From the NCBI GenBank assembly GCA_950295325.1, contig OX485805.1, forward strand, positions 37,127,501 to 37,191,500: a stretch of 64,000 bases of DNA. Direction: 5' to 3'. Position numbers and translations under genes: made by a program. Below are positions 1-10,463 of the stretch, piece after piece. This stretch comes from Polytrichum commune. Lineage: Eukaryota; Streptophyta; Polytrichopsida; Polytrichales; Polytrichaceae. Position 1 is the stretch's first letter. Every line of letters begins with the position of its first letter. The notes under the pieces were generated by a model that saw only the letters and a list, made by a program, of their open reading frames with translations, made no database searches and had not been told where the DNA came from.

Positions 1-320
1 GCGGAGTAAGGAGAGACAGGAGTGAGGGCCAGGGCAGCGGCCAGGAGGAAGTAGAGGTTAGCAACACGGCGGAACTGCTCAAAGAGCGCCTTGGGGAAGA
101 ATGTGAGCGCATTGTACTTGGTGGTGGACACGTAGTTGCTCTTGTACCGGTATGGCTTGGTTAGATGTTTCTCAGAATCGTTGCAGAACACAACTCGGGA
201 GAATCCTGGCCCCCCGACTGCTGCCATGGACTGCTGCCTCTCCAGCTGCGTTGGCGGCTTGAAACATCCTGCCCATGTGTACAGCTTGCTGAACCGCATC
301 CGACGCTTCCCCCCCGCCAT
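1..320 (-). CDS. Phospholipid-transporting P4-ATPase (flippase), first coding exon, cut by window edge
   Basis: Read on the minus strand from ATG at 320, the frame is open to base 1 (about 106 residues). It begins [16 protein letters not shown], then [13 protein letters not shown], then an N-terminal P-type ATPase segment with [18 protein letters not shown] entering the first membrane helix, and stops at the window edge just after SPYS. This order is the usual N-terminus of plant aminophospholipid ATPases (the ALA4-ALA12 type), which flip phospholipids from the outer to the cytosolic leaflet of plasma and endomembranes. The start was chosen because the family begins MAG(R/G)-K/R-rich about 25-30 residues before the GGPGFSR motif. 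The catalytic DKTG motif and other helices lie outside the window. Family assignment is firm; the exact paralogue is not. Confidence 0.93.
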   Translation of the reverse strand, partial: MAGGKRRMRFSKLYTWAGCFKPPTQLERQQSMAAVGGPGFSRVVFCNDSEKHLTKPYRYKSNYVSTTKYNALTFFPKALFEQFRRVANLYFLLAAALALTPVSPYS

Positions 321-658
321 TTTGGATGATGGTATGGTACTGGAATGATATGGGATGAGATAGGATCGACTTCCCTTCCCTTTCCTTCAACCCTAAAAGT
401 CTGTTTACTGCCCACTTTCGAAGTCCTTGTGACAATGCCGGTGGTGCACTCTGCTGCAATTAGATGTGCACTTGGGTTTTCTTTCCGAGAGATCCTTTTG
501 CGGGATGTGCAATCCGAGCTTCTTAGCAGATCCAACAATGCATCGTAATGCAGATGAAATTCGGAGAGATTTTTTGTTAGGGCACACCAGCTCAATGTCG
601 GTAGTGGTCACGCCGACATTATGAGATCTGCGTGTTGGCCTAGAGGAACATCAACACA

Positions 659-1125
659 ATGTGGGCATTGGTGTCAGCAGTTTCGCAGGATTCGGAGGAC
701 TCCGAGGAGGTCGATTCGGAAGCGGAGGTAGAGCTCGCCAGCTCTTGGAAAATGAAAACAGCGGCACATCCCGTCTTCATCTTCGCATCACACTCCCAAA
801 CTCAAAACCCAAAACCTCCAACCCCCCGTCCAGATCTAGCCTCGGCAACCCGCAGCTCCCACACTCAAAAACTCCCAATACACTCAAAAACCAAGGAATC
901 CCAATCCCCCAACTCTCTCCACCAGAACCCACCTCCTGTTCCCCGGATCCAGCTCCCCCAAACCACCAAAACCAAACCAGAACCAAGTCAAGAGGAACAT
1001 TCAAAGCTCCTCCTCGTCATTCTCATCCTCGAACATCCCCCACCACATTGCATCACGAGTGCAATGCCATCCTCCTCTGTTCATCCCCCACCTTGGAGCA
1101 AGGACAATGTAGCAGCCAGCAGGCG
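659..1125 (+). other. Possible plus-strand exon or C-rich leader
   Basis: An ATG-started plus frame runs from 659 and is still open when it meets a perfect consensus 5' splice site, GCG followed by GTAAGT, at 1126; its own stop codon overlaps that donor. The encoded peptide is rich in Pro, Ser, Thr and Lys, has no motif I recognise, and an overlapping frame is also open, which is typical of C-rich non-coding DNA. It could be the first exon of a gene divergent from the flippase, or chance. Confidence 0.15.
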
Positions 1126-1345
1126 GTAAGTAACTTCGGTGCGTTGGAGCGCTGTGAGTGTGCTGGGCCCAGCAACAGGAACAGCAACAGGAGAGTCGGA
1201 GTTGGAGTAGGTTTCAAGGGGTCTACTTACTCACTTACACACATACATACAAAAATGGAAAGGACAGTATGGGACTCACAGTAGTGGAAAAGAAGGTAAG
1301 AGAAGGGAAGGAAGCAGGCAGGGAAGTTGTGCGAAATGGCAGCCC

Positions 1346-1360
1346 GAGAGAGAGAGAGAG
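1346..1360. repeat. GA microsatellite
   Basis: Alternating GA run continued by purine-rich sequence. GAGA tracts are frequent near plant transcription starts. Confidence 0.7.
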
Positions 1361-1458
1361 AAGAGCAGAGTAGCATCGGCGGCCATCAAGGGAAGGGGTG
1401 GCCCGCCATCAAAGAGGCCATGGATCGCCATAGCCACTGGGGCCCCTGCGAAAAGGCA

Positions 1459-1466
1459 TATAAAAA
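1459..1466 (+). promoter_or_regulatory. TATA-like box, plus strand
   Basis: TATAAAAA sits about 40-110 bp before a CT-rich stretch (1505-1570) that resembles a plant 5' UTR. If used, it would drive rightward transcription away from the flippase. No convincing coding region follows; the 64-residue frame at 1590 has no recognisable feature. Confidence 0.2.
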
Positions 1467-1967
1467 GGGGAAAAATTTAAAAAAAGCATCGTGATCATCA
1501 TGTCTCGGGGGTCGCCTCTCCCTCTCTGCTGCCATCGCCTCCCCTCCTTCCTCGACCCTTCTTCCCAGCTCATTCATTAAAGCTACAGTATGTGTGTCTT
1601 AGGCCTCACAGCACATGAAGGCATACACCTTCTTCGCCTTCACCTGTCACCGCGCGAGAGGGCGTTGATGAACGAGCTTGAGAAACTTAGGAGTCCCATG
1701 ACCACTGCCATGCTCATCGATTTCTACTCATCTCATGGCCATTTGTGGACTTCATGCACCTCGATGGACAAAGTCCGTAACTAGTGAATCTAACAAGAGT
1801 GGCGAGGCATAAAAACCAAAATTTGCTCTTTGCCGCCACCGCCATATGTTCGCTTTCGCTACGCCGTCTAAGCAGGGGGCACCATAGCAGTGACCGCCTC
1901 AGCGAAGTGTATCATGTGTGCAAGGCTTCTGTATCCATTGTCATGTTCTGTCATTACGTAGACTCCC

Positions 1968-1996
1968 ACCACCACCATCACCACCACCTCCTCCTC
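1968..1996. repeat. CCA/CCT trinucleotide tract
   Basis: Imperfect CCA repeats with one CAT interruption, followed by CTC repeats. Simple sequence, no coding support. Confidence 0.7.
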
Positions 1997-2047
1997 TGTT
2001 GAATATAGATATTGCTTACAAGTTGGAACATGTTTGGTTGTTTGACT

Positions 2048-2566
2048 ACAGAGAGAGGGAATTATTGCATGTGAGCGTACTCATCCAACATTAAAAAAAG
2101 CCTTGGAATGATAGTATGCATCCCAGAGGTTATTATTTTTAGTTGACGTGACACCGGAATGGGTTTTAAAGACCCCGAATCAGTCTAGTCCAAGTTGATT
2201 GAGCTAAATCAGCATCAAACCTACAAGGGCTCAAGTTTTTTTTATGTTGGATGGATGAAAGGTATGCTAGTATGCTATAAATCCCTCTCTTTGTGGGGTG
2301 GGGTGGAGTGATCAAACATGAGAAAGGGAATTATTGCATATGAGCATACCACTCATCCGTCCAACATCAAAACTTGAGCCCCCTATAGGTTTGTTGTTGG
2401 ATTCGTCTCAAATGACTTGGAGTAGACTAATTTGGGGTCTTTAAAACAAATTCCGGTGTCGGATCAATTAAATATAAGTAACATTCGGGATGCATAGTAT
2501 TTAAGAGATTTTATTTTGGATGAATGAGAGGTATGCTTGTGTACAATAATTTCTCTATCCCCACCC
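2048..2566. repeat. Two short inverted-repeat elements, head to head
   Basis: Each unit (about 2051-2302 and 2320-2566) starts with GGGAATTATTGCAT and ends with its imperfect complement near a CTCTCT tract, so each has terminal inverted repeats of about 30 bp. The interiors are reverse complements of each other: the segment around 2215-2250 reappears inverted at 2370-2400. This is a pair of related MITEs in opposite orientation, which makes the whole stretch a large imperfect palindrome. Confidence 0.6.
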
Positions 2567-2583
2567 CCACCAACTAGAGATTC

Positions 2584-2790
2584 GTGGTGTCTACGTAAAC
2601 TCATCCATTGTGAAGGTGAAAATGCAATAGATACAATGTATATTGTAAGCGGCTATTTATAGAGTGTTGCATAAATAACATTGGAGATCCCGAAGTAGTC
2701 TAGTATGAATCGGCTCTCAACCTTGTAGGGGACTTGTTTTTAACTTAGAACCCCTTCATTTCCCCCATGGATGAGTTTACACAAATGCCA
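2584..2790. repeat. Short inverted-repeat element (MITE-like)
   Basis: The left end near 2590 carries GTAAACTCATCCATTGTG and the right end near 2765 carries its imperfect complement. A related copy of the left end and interior occurs at about 11834-11980. Confidence 0.45.
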
Positions 2791-2801
2791 CAAATCCCAA
2801 G

Positions 2802-2813
2802 CCCCCCCCCCCC
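2802..2813. repeat. Poly-C run (12 bp)
   Basis: Uninterrupted C run in otherwise AT-rich DNA. It is one of several long G or C homopolymers in the window. Confidence 0.9.
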
Positions 2814-2845
2814 ACCATACTACAAACGTATGTACTTCATACATG

Positions 2846-3212
2846 TAAGGCATGTGGGTGTTATTCAGTTTGTTCCTCTTGTTCTCAAACTTCCAATGAT
2901 TATATTTATACAACAAAACTTGTGCAATGCTACATTAACAAAAAACATATTGAACATCAAAGTCTCCTTTATTTGAACATGGTTATTGGAAAGGCATGTT
3001 TGTTAATTCCTTAACCAAATACATAGGTTCTCCCATTTGTGTTCACTATTGAGTGTGGAGTAGTCAATAGTAGTCAAAGACATAGTAGTCCGATCTCTTT
3101 TAAACAAGTGTCTTTATGGTGTTGTTCTTTCGGTCTTCATCCACCCATACACCCATCAATTACATGTGTATGATTAAGGAAATAACCATATACTTACACC
3201 CACACATCCTAT
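2846..3212 (+). repeat. Dispersed repeat family R, copy 1
   Basis: Shares ordered words with copies at 52325-52690, 53328-53690 and 59339-59720: GGTGTTATTCAGTT at the left, a middle TTCACTATTGAGTGTGGAG, then GTGTCTTTATGGTGTT and TGATTAAG at the right. Copies are diverged but collinear, so this is an old non-coding dispersed repeat of about 370 bp. I saw no terminal repeats or coding capacity. Confidence 0.5.
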
Positions 3213-3963
3213 GTGTGACTTCATGCATGTAATCATACATCAACAAATTGACTTAAATGAACTTTTGCAATTTTGTGTCGACGTGAATGAGAGCCCATTC
3301 ATCTTGTAACAACTTTCATTTGGCAACACTTATTATCACAGGGTGCAATAAAACTTTGTCCTTGTAGATTTGTTGTCGATTCATCCCAATTCAAGCCCAC
3401 TACTACAAGGGCATGTTTACATTGCACAGTGACCATTGACCATGACCACCGCTTTCTAAATCCTCTCGTTGGTAAAGAAATGAGTGGCGCTCCCACTTCG
3501 TTTTACAGCAGGCCACCAAAACTAAGAGTGGCCATGTCTAGAAAATGAGTGAGAAAGTGACATGGAATCCCACATGTCCATAAATGAATAATGTTTGGTG
3601 ATCACCCGAAAATCACGGCAATAGAACTTAAATAGGTTGTCTCATACTCTCAACAAAAGACAAAGGTGATTGCATCAAATGTTGTCTTAGGGAGACATAG
3701 TTAATTTATGAATATATTTGACAAATTGTGATGTTTTTAGCAAATCCCTACTTTATTTCTCATAAATTGTATATCAAAAACACTATGTTCCCGTCTAAAT
3801 CCCCTTTACACTATGTCATGTGACAATGACTTCTAAAAAGCAAAGTGAATTCCTCTTGGTCATGGTCTTTGGACCACTGACCATGACCACAAGAAATCCT
3901 AAATCATTTTTCTAACAACCCTTGGTCATGGCCCTAAAACAACTCGGGTTGTTCTCTAAGAGG
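3213..3963. other. Gene-free AT-rich stretch
   Basis: No supported gene. The words GGTCATGGTC and GACCATGACC recur in both orientations near 3430-3450, 3858-3893 and 3922-3932, forming small hairpins that may be remnants of an inverted-repeat element. Confidence 0.4.
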
Positions 3964-4099
3964 GCCATAACATTATTCAGATCCGTAACAATGCTTTGTG
4001 AGACTAAAAGTATTCCCAAATGTGGAAAATATTCCCATATATTATGTGGAATATTGTCAGTCCCACAAAACATTGTTATGGATCTGAATAATGTTATGG
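3964..4099. repeat. Near-perfect foldback (hairpin) element
   Basis: The left arm 3964-4005 and right arm 4058-4099 are reverse complements over about 42 bp with only a few mismatches; both contain the word ATTATTCAGATCC or its complement. The 52-bp middle is itself partly self-complementary (AATATTCCC and its partners). Because of this symmetry, open frames on the two strands translate into near-identical peptides, which is an artefact of the palindrome and not evidence for genes. A transcript across it would form a long hairpin. Confidence 0.8.
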
Positions 4100-4384
4100 C
4101 ATACTTTGTCCAAATCCATTTGTTTTTGTGAAGGCCCAACCTTGCAACTTTGATGAAATTCCAACTTTATTTAAGTTTGTTGGATTGGGGTTACGAAGTC
4201 TACAAGTAACGCCTTTAAGACACACGGGTTCCGGTGGTGCTAGAGTACAAGAGGTTTGACCGGGCTAAGGAGAATGTCATACAAAATAGAGGACCTCGGT
4301 CCCTTTGGTTTCAACCCTATCAAGCTCATGTTGACCAATGGAGTGAATACGGTGGTGACTTCCATGCCTTCTCCCCAGTGTCTA

Positions 4385-4597
4385 GGGGAGATTTTTGGGC
4401 ATAATTAGTTGAGATCCTAGTGTTTCCAAGTGCAACCGGTTACATGTTGACATCTTTCAGTTTTTCTTTGATAATTTGAGGTATAATTTATAGATTCCTC
4501 TAAAACAATCGGTCATTTTTTTAAAAGTCTTGAATCTCAACAGGTTATTTTTCAAACTCAACCGGCTCATTTGTAACTAGCGGTCGGTTCTCCCCCT
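4385..4597 (-). mobile_element. MITE family A, copy 1
   Basis: A unit of about 213 bp starting GGGGAGATTTTTGGGCATAA and ending in GGTTCTCCCCC, so its outer ends are inverted. It repeats the motif AACCGGTT-like near both ends. Full relatives occur at 9960-10201, 15109-15336 and 18721-18945. The minus strand matches the orientation of the copies at 9960 and 18721. Confidence 0.7.
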
Positions 4598-4599
4598 TC

Positions 4600-5055
4600 A
4601 TTGATGTTGACATTTTTCAAGTTTTCTATATTTATTCGAGGTATATTCTAAAGTTTCCTCTAGAATGATTGGTAATTTTCTCAAAGTCTTGAACCTCAAC
4701 CGGTTATTTCTCAAAGTCAACTACACTAAACAGGATAATTAGTGTTTAATTGTATTTAATGTTGTTACCACCCTACCCTACTCAACGCTAATTTTCAATT
4801 TTTTTGACAATTAATGTTAGAAGATATGCTAGAATTCTCCTTTTATCATTGTTATTTTTTTTCATATCTTTACTAACACTAAATTCATACATGTAACTTC
4901 CACATATTACCATAGTTGATATTTAGTGTTTGAGTTCACATTTCATAGGGTTATTGATATTTAGTGTATGCGTTCGTATTTAGTGTATCAAACACTAAAT
5001 ATCCTATTCAGTGTAGTTCATCTTTAACTAGTGGGTCGGTTGTCCCCGTTCATTG
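4600..5055 (-). mobile_element. MITE family A, second partial copy, split by another element
   Basis: The sequence from 4600 repeats the interior and right end of the preceding family A unit (TTGACATTTTTCAAG, then CTTGAACCTCAACCGG) and resumes after 5015 with the end motif GGTCGGTTGTCCCC. Both copies are followed by TTCATTG, so this is probably a local duplication of copy 1. Confidence 0.6.
4724..5013. mobile_element. Inverted-repeat element nested in family A copy
   Basis: Terminal inverted repeats read CACTRAAYAGGATA with a further ATTAGTGTTT or TTTAGTGTTT. Both ends are flanked by TA (4722-4723 and 5014-5015), consistent with a TA target duplication. The element is 290 bp, AT-rich and has no coding capacity. 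It splits a family A copy and is therefore younger than that copy. Confidence 0.7.
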
Positions 5056-5515
5056 CTCCTCCCAAGTGAAAGATACAAGGCCAACTAGAGATCGCCATGA
5101 ATGAGAGGCGCTTCACCGGTAGGCATAAGGTAGAAGCATTTATACCAAACACTTTGAGTATTACGATTGATTTTTTCAACCTAATCCAAACAAATTATCC
5201 AATGTGAATTAGCCAAATTATCCAATATAAGCACGCCGATGTTAGATCATATGAATTAGAACCTATCTAATATTTGTAGGAATGTTCAAAGTCGTGAATC
5301 TTATTTGACCTTTTCAAACCAACACGTTGTGTTTTTAGTTCTTGGAGTAATACAATAACGTTCGTGTTGAAGTACGTAGTTGCCTATTTTGGAAGAAAGT
5401 AGGTGTCGGAATTGGACGTTTGTACCTTAGACTTAGGCTCAAATCTAAACTCACGATGGGTGGACAAAGTTAAGCTATGGGTGCTTCCACCCCTCATTGA
5501 GTGTGGTTAAGTGTA

Positions 5516-6218
5516 GGGGTTGTTTACACCATGGACCATGAAGTCGTCCCAAGGCTCTGTAAAATCCCCGGGAAGGGCACTCCATTGTCAAGTTGAAAAC
5601 CATGTGCAACAGAAGTTTGCTACCCCTATATTATATGCCATAGATAATTTTTAAAATTATGATAATTTTTCTATATATATATATATCCATTGATAATATC
5701 TTTTGTATGTTTTTTTGAATTTTTTAGGGTAAAATCTCTGTTTGGTTGTTGAACTCGTCCCGGGACCACTTCGGTATACGCCAAGCAAAACATGTCAGAG
5801 TGACCATGAAGTTTGAGGTCTTCAAAAGACACATTTTAAGGCATACATTACCCATTGACATGATCGAACATGTTCTCGGTGGGAGAGGCAAAAAATGTGC
5901 TATTATAGTAGAAAAAGGCAAGGGCCCATGGCAAAGAAATATTGTTAAAACAAAACTTTTAGGAATTTTTTTATCGGAGGAGAAGATGAAGAGGTGAGAA
6001 GACAAAAGAATGGTCAAACTTGAATTAATTTTTTTCAAAATTATCATTTTAGACATATATTAAAAAAATCAGCACATTCCCTTTTAGTGCATGGTGAATC
6101 CTCTCGGTCCACATCCCAAGGGCTTTGTTAATTTTATTTATTCTAATTAAAAATCAGACCATGGGAAAAAGGCCATCTTCCATGGCCCGACTTCATGGTC
6201 CATGGTGTAAACCGGCCC
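5516..6218. mobile_element. Inverted-repeat element, about 700 bp
   Basis: The left end carries TTTACACCATGGACCATGAA and the right end its complement, with matches over about 38 bp. The outermost GGGGTTG and GGGCCGG resemble the termini of the Harbinger-like family in this window. The 83-residue frame inside (5746-5997) has no transposase signature. No clear target duplication was seen. Confidence 0.7.
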
Positions 6219-6543
6219 AAAGAGAAACATGGAAATCTCCGGGTAGCTTAAATTCGGAAAGACAAAGGACACCATGCCCATGATATTTTGTGTACGGTAA
6301 CGTAATGGTATGAGTACCCTTCATGCGTAAACATCTCCCAAGGGTGGGAGCCCGAGGGAGCTCATATACATGGACCGTACGAGGACCAATCTCTTTGTAC
6401 GACGAGCAACGAACAAGTGACACATGGCACATGAGCATGCGGCGTGTACCAACCTACCTACCGACACACCCACCCACCTATCCACCATGAGTGCCCACCC
6501 CCAAGCTATAATATTAGTAGGAGGTAACAAGTGGGCCAAACTA

Positions 6544-7560
6544 CGGTCAAGACTCTATAAATGTTACGGGTCGGGAGTAGCAAAAAACAAATAACGTATA
6601 TAGAATTATAACAAGTAACACTTATAGACTTCATACCGATGATTAATAACATTTATAGAAAATAAATATTGAAAATTTGAAAATGAAGAACATAAAGTTT
6701 TATGAAAAGAAAAATGAAAGTACAAATGATAATACATAATTCAACTAAAATAATTGAAAGAAATAATTTATATAGTAGTAATTTGATGAGATTCTTCCAA
6801 CTAAACTAACCGAAAATTGAAATCCAGAAATAAAAAATCATGCTCCATACCTTGCCTGCAATCATGAAAATTGGAATTTTTTGAAAAAAAATCAAGCCCC
6901 ATACCTCAGCTTGATTGTTGATGCGTGGTTGAACAATAAATGAATTTGATTATAATTACAATAATTGCAATTTGTGTGGATAAAAAAGGAAAAATTAAAC
7001 AAAATTTAGGCTCCAAACCCTTGATTGATACGTAAACCCGTTGACTAACACTCTACTTGCAACTTTTTGAAAAGAAAAAAGAGAAAGAAAAGGAGTACAA
7101 AAAAGAAGCTCCATACAGTACCTGCACATGCCTGATTGTTGACCCTGATTGCTACGCCTGAAAGATGCTATATCAAGTATTGTAAGCCCCAACTAGCACC
7201 CAACAAGCACCCCACCTCCCAAACCTTCTTTGTCTGCCATCTCCTCTCCCAAGTTGCTTGAAAGTGCACAAGGAGTAAGGATCTTTAAATCAGAGAAAAT
7301 ATTTGACTTGTTCGCAAAGAATATGGGATGAATGTGATTATATGTTTAAAATGTATGCTCTCATATATTATTACCTTGATTTTCTCAAAACTAACACTTA
7401 TAGAGGTGCAATTAACAAAGAAGGGAGTAGAGCATGTTATAACACTTAACACATAACACTCACTAGTCTTACCAATTGTGTTTTTGTAGGGGAGTAAAAG
7501 TTTCTTAACATATATGAAATTATAACGCTTATAGGGGTAACACTTATAGAGTCTTGACTG
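6544..7560. mobile_element. Pogo-like (Tc1/mariner superfamily) non-autonomous element
   Basis: The left end is CGGTCAAGACTCTATAAATG and the right end is the complement of CAGTCAAGACTCTATAAGTG. Each end is flanked by TA (6542-6543 and 7561-7562), the Tc1/mariner target duplication. The terminal CAGT...CTCTATAA matches my recollection of plant pogo/Emigrant-type ends. The interior of about 1 kb is AT-rich and has no transposase motif, so the element would need a transposase made elsewhere. Confidence 0.75.
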
Positions 7561-7806
7561 TACAAAGTTTCCATAAACATACACATGCATTAGCCCATAA
7601 ACCTTGCCAATTTTGTAATTCATGTGTTGGTACACACTTGACGAAGTGGTTTTTATATATATAATTTTTTTTTTCAATTTTTTTTACAACGAAGTGATTT
7701 GATTAGATGGTATAATGCATTTGATGGGATTGATGAATCGTTCGTGGACATTGACCCATTGTGGACATCTAAATATGAGGATTAAATGGTCACTTGTGGT
7801 GACTAA

Positions 7807-8386
7807 GGGCCACTTCACACTATGGCCCCGCAAGTCGAGAGGCAGTAGGATTGAATGGCCAAACTTTGTTGAGAGATTAAGGAAATGGGCTGAAAATAGC
7901 CAATAAAATATAGGAATTGGAGCCTTCGGTCGGGCACAATGTGAAGTCTCTAAAGGCCAAGCCCAAAGTCCAAACCTTTGCCCATGAACTCCCACGGTGT
8001 CTCTCACCTCTCCACAAGGAGTGCCTGAACACCATGGGCACAAGGGGGACCTCGCCCAAAGTCCAAAGGAAGAAGGAGCATCCCACTTTATTCTTTGCCT
8101 AGAACAACCCCTCTAATCTAACAACCAAAATTTTGTCAATGTTTGATTTTTTGTTTGAAAAACATTTGATGGGCTTTGGACCATAATTTGGGTTTCTATT
8201 TCCGTCCGACCCAAACCTCCTTCGAGAGTCTGTCGCCTTGGTCTAAAAGTAGGCATTTTAAATTGCGATGACCTTTGGACTTTGGCCTCTACTGTGAAGG
8301 GTCAAGAAGCCGAATTCTTGGTTCCTTGCAATTTGATTGGTGGAAATCGATGGCCTCTTGACCTTCGGCCATAGTGTGAAGCGGCC
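7807..8386. mobile_element. Harbinger-like MITE, copy 1
   Basis: Terminal inverted repeats GGGCCACTTCACACTATGGC and the complement of GGCCGCTTCACACTATGGCC. It is flanked by TAA on the left and TTA on the right, so the 3-bp duplication is imperfect here, but related copies show it cleanly. The interior contains repeated TCGAGAGG and GGCCAAGCCCAAAG-type words also present in the copy at 21839-22398. Confidence 0.75.
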
Positions 8387-9948
8387 TTAGTCACCCGAGT
8401 GGGTACCGTAGTCCCATGGCAATCTAGGCAAATCATTGTCAAGTAACTAGTTTATTTACAAGATTTTAGTTCGACAGATAGAATATTCTTCTAGGTTCTC
8501 ACTTTTCCTTTGCAAAAATGAAAGTTTTTGATGACAATATTCTCAAAAAATTCTAGACATCCCCAAATAATATAGTTAACATGTGAAACCACCATGGTTT
8601 TACAATGCCAAAAAAAAAGGTGATCACGACTCATTGGCTAGTGAAAATCGGCCATGCCACATTTGATTGGTGGAAATCGATTAGCATGACACCAGACAAT
8701 GTCATGAGTGTGAATTTTGTTCATAATAAGCGGCCCAGTGATATGGTAAATATTATGGGCTACGTTAATAACAAGGAATTTGCATTAAAATCATTGGGGA
8801 TAATATTGTGGGTGCATGTTTTTGCCAATCCACAATAGATAACATTGGAGGTCCTGGGAATTAATGTGACTTGTCTCTTTCAAAATTGTCATTTCTTTAG
8901 TTTCTTTGTTTTGTTTTTCACAAAAAAATCTATCTTGTAGAGCTATTTGTGCTCTTATCAAAGACATCAAGATTGCTTCCTAAACCTTACTCATTTGGGT
9001 GCAGTGACCATTCAAGTTCAATCGCATATACATTCAAGACACACCTCCATGTTGATTTTTGGAGGCTTTCTTCCCCGATTCTTGGACTTAGGAGGTGAGT
9101 TTATGCCCTTTGGATTGATGTTCCCAATTGCTTTTAATTGATGTTCTACTCACATTTAGAAGTGAACGAAGAAGAAAGTAGCGAGTGATTGTAAATTGAA
9201 GTGTAGTTGCCATTGCATGTTGTTTTTGAGCATGATCGTGTCTAATATCGGATGTGTAGGGATGCAAAGGGTAAGCCACATTGTACACATGCTCACAAAA
9301 TTTACCCTAATCATTGCATTAGTAGTAGTAGTAGTAGTAGTCAAGATGGCTTGGAATCTTTCAAAAAAAATTTATAACACAAGTTAATAGAGTGATTCGT
9401 AATGTCCCTCAAAGAGGGGCACAACCCTGGGTTTGATCCTTCTTTGAGAACACTTTCTATTTAGAGCTCATTGACTCGTTGTGCGTTAGAGTCTATTTTG
9501 AAAGTTGGGTGAAACTTTTGGACCTCCTCTCACTATCACCAAAACTATGAGAGAACTTCAAGATCTAAATTGGGGTATGTCCATGGGACCAATCATCCTA
9601 AATCCCATATCGGCCTTTGCAAGGCTAGCTTGGCCCACCCATCCTAGTAGGATAAGATAGAAAGCCAATTTTTTTGTATATCCCATTGCCACTCTTTGAG
9701 TATGGTAATTTAAACATTAAGAAAACTCGTGTGATTTTATGCATAAGTTCTCAAACTCATGTTTTAGCCAACTCATCGGGGAGTTTGATGCCAAGACTTT
9801 ACCAATAACTCTAATGTAATGAAATCCCCCTTGAGACAATATAACATCACTCACTGTTCAACTCTCGTTCTATGAGCCCTCAAAAGATAACAACGGGATG
9901 CTCAAAAGATGCGTAAGAAGACTCAAATTCAGACCGAACTCCCATCAT
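8387..9948. other. Gene-free AT-rich stretch
   Basis: No supported gene. It includes a TAG trinucleotide microsatellite at 9320-9340. Frames are short and differ by strand without motifs. Confidence 0.5.
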
Positions 9949-9959
9949 CCCGTTGCTAT

Positions 9960-10201
9960 GTCTAGGAAAAACTAGCAGTTGAACCAGATGAACCAATTGA
10001 GTTTGAGAAATGACTGGTTGAAGTTGGAGACTTCAAGAGAATTCAGGAGAATTACCCATCATTTTAGAGGAATCTATAGAATATACCTCAAATGAATAAA
10101 GCAAAACCAGAAGATGTCAACATGTTACCGGTTGGACTTGCACACTCTAGGATCTTGACCAACTATGCCCAAAAACTTCCCAAAAGCTTTCCGGACGTTG
10201 T
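9960..10201 (+). mobile_element. MITE family A, copy 3
   Basis: A 242-bp family A unit. It is flanked by CCCGTTGCTAT (9949-9959) and CCCGTTGTTAT (10202-10212), an 11-bp target duplication with one mismatch. The ends TCTAGGAAAAACTAG and AACTTCCCAAAAG are degenerate compared with the copy at 15109. A duplication of 9-11 bp is typical of Mutator-like elements. Confidence 0.7.
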
Positions 10202-10463
10202 CCCGTTGTTATATTCTAAAGGCCCACGTCGTTGAGTAATGCTATGAACAACACATGCATTGAATTGGAATATTTAATGCTCTTGTGACTAAAGGGGCAA
10301 TATAAAATTATAATATATACACACACCCCACAATGTACTTGTGTCATGTCAGTGCTCCCACGACATATTACCATTGGGGTAATATAATATAGACACTAGA
10401 GTCTCTCGAGCTATCGAATATCGTAAACCTAATTATTTGGTTTTCACAAAGAACCCTTGGGTG

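Larger units (their letters stand above)
321..2040. promoter_or_regulatory. Upstream region of the flippase gene
   Basis: This stretch lies 5' of the minus-strand flippase start. It holds a pyrimidine/purine-biased tract, a GA microsatellite, C-rich low-complexity DNA at about 780-1050 and a CCA-rich tract near 1968-1996, all common in plant promoters and 5' UTRs. I saw no protein motif in its frames. A TATA-like box and a consensus plus-strand splice donor inside it point away from the flippase gene and are listed separately. Confidence 0.4.

Noticed and set aside
3912-4139. Two long frames on opposite strands with similar peptides
   Set aside because: They are the two readings of one palindrome, not genes.
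4724-5013. CACTA-type transposon, from the terminal CACTA-like word
   Set aside because: The 3-bp duplication expected for CACTA elements is absent, while TA flanks both ends.
5746-5997. 83-residue frame inside an inverted-repeat element
   Set aside because: No transposase-like motif, and the opposite strand is open as well.
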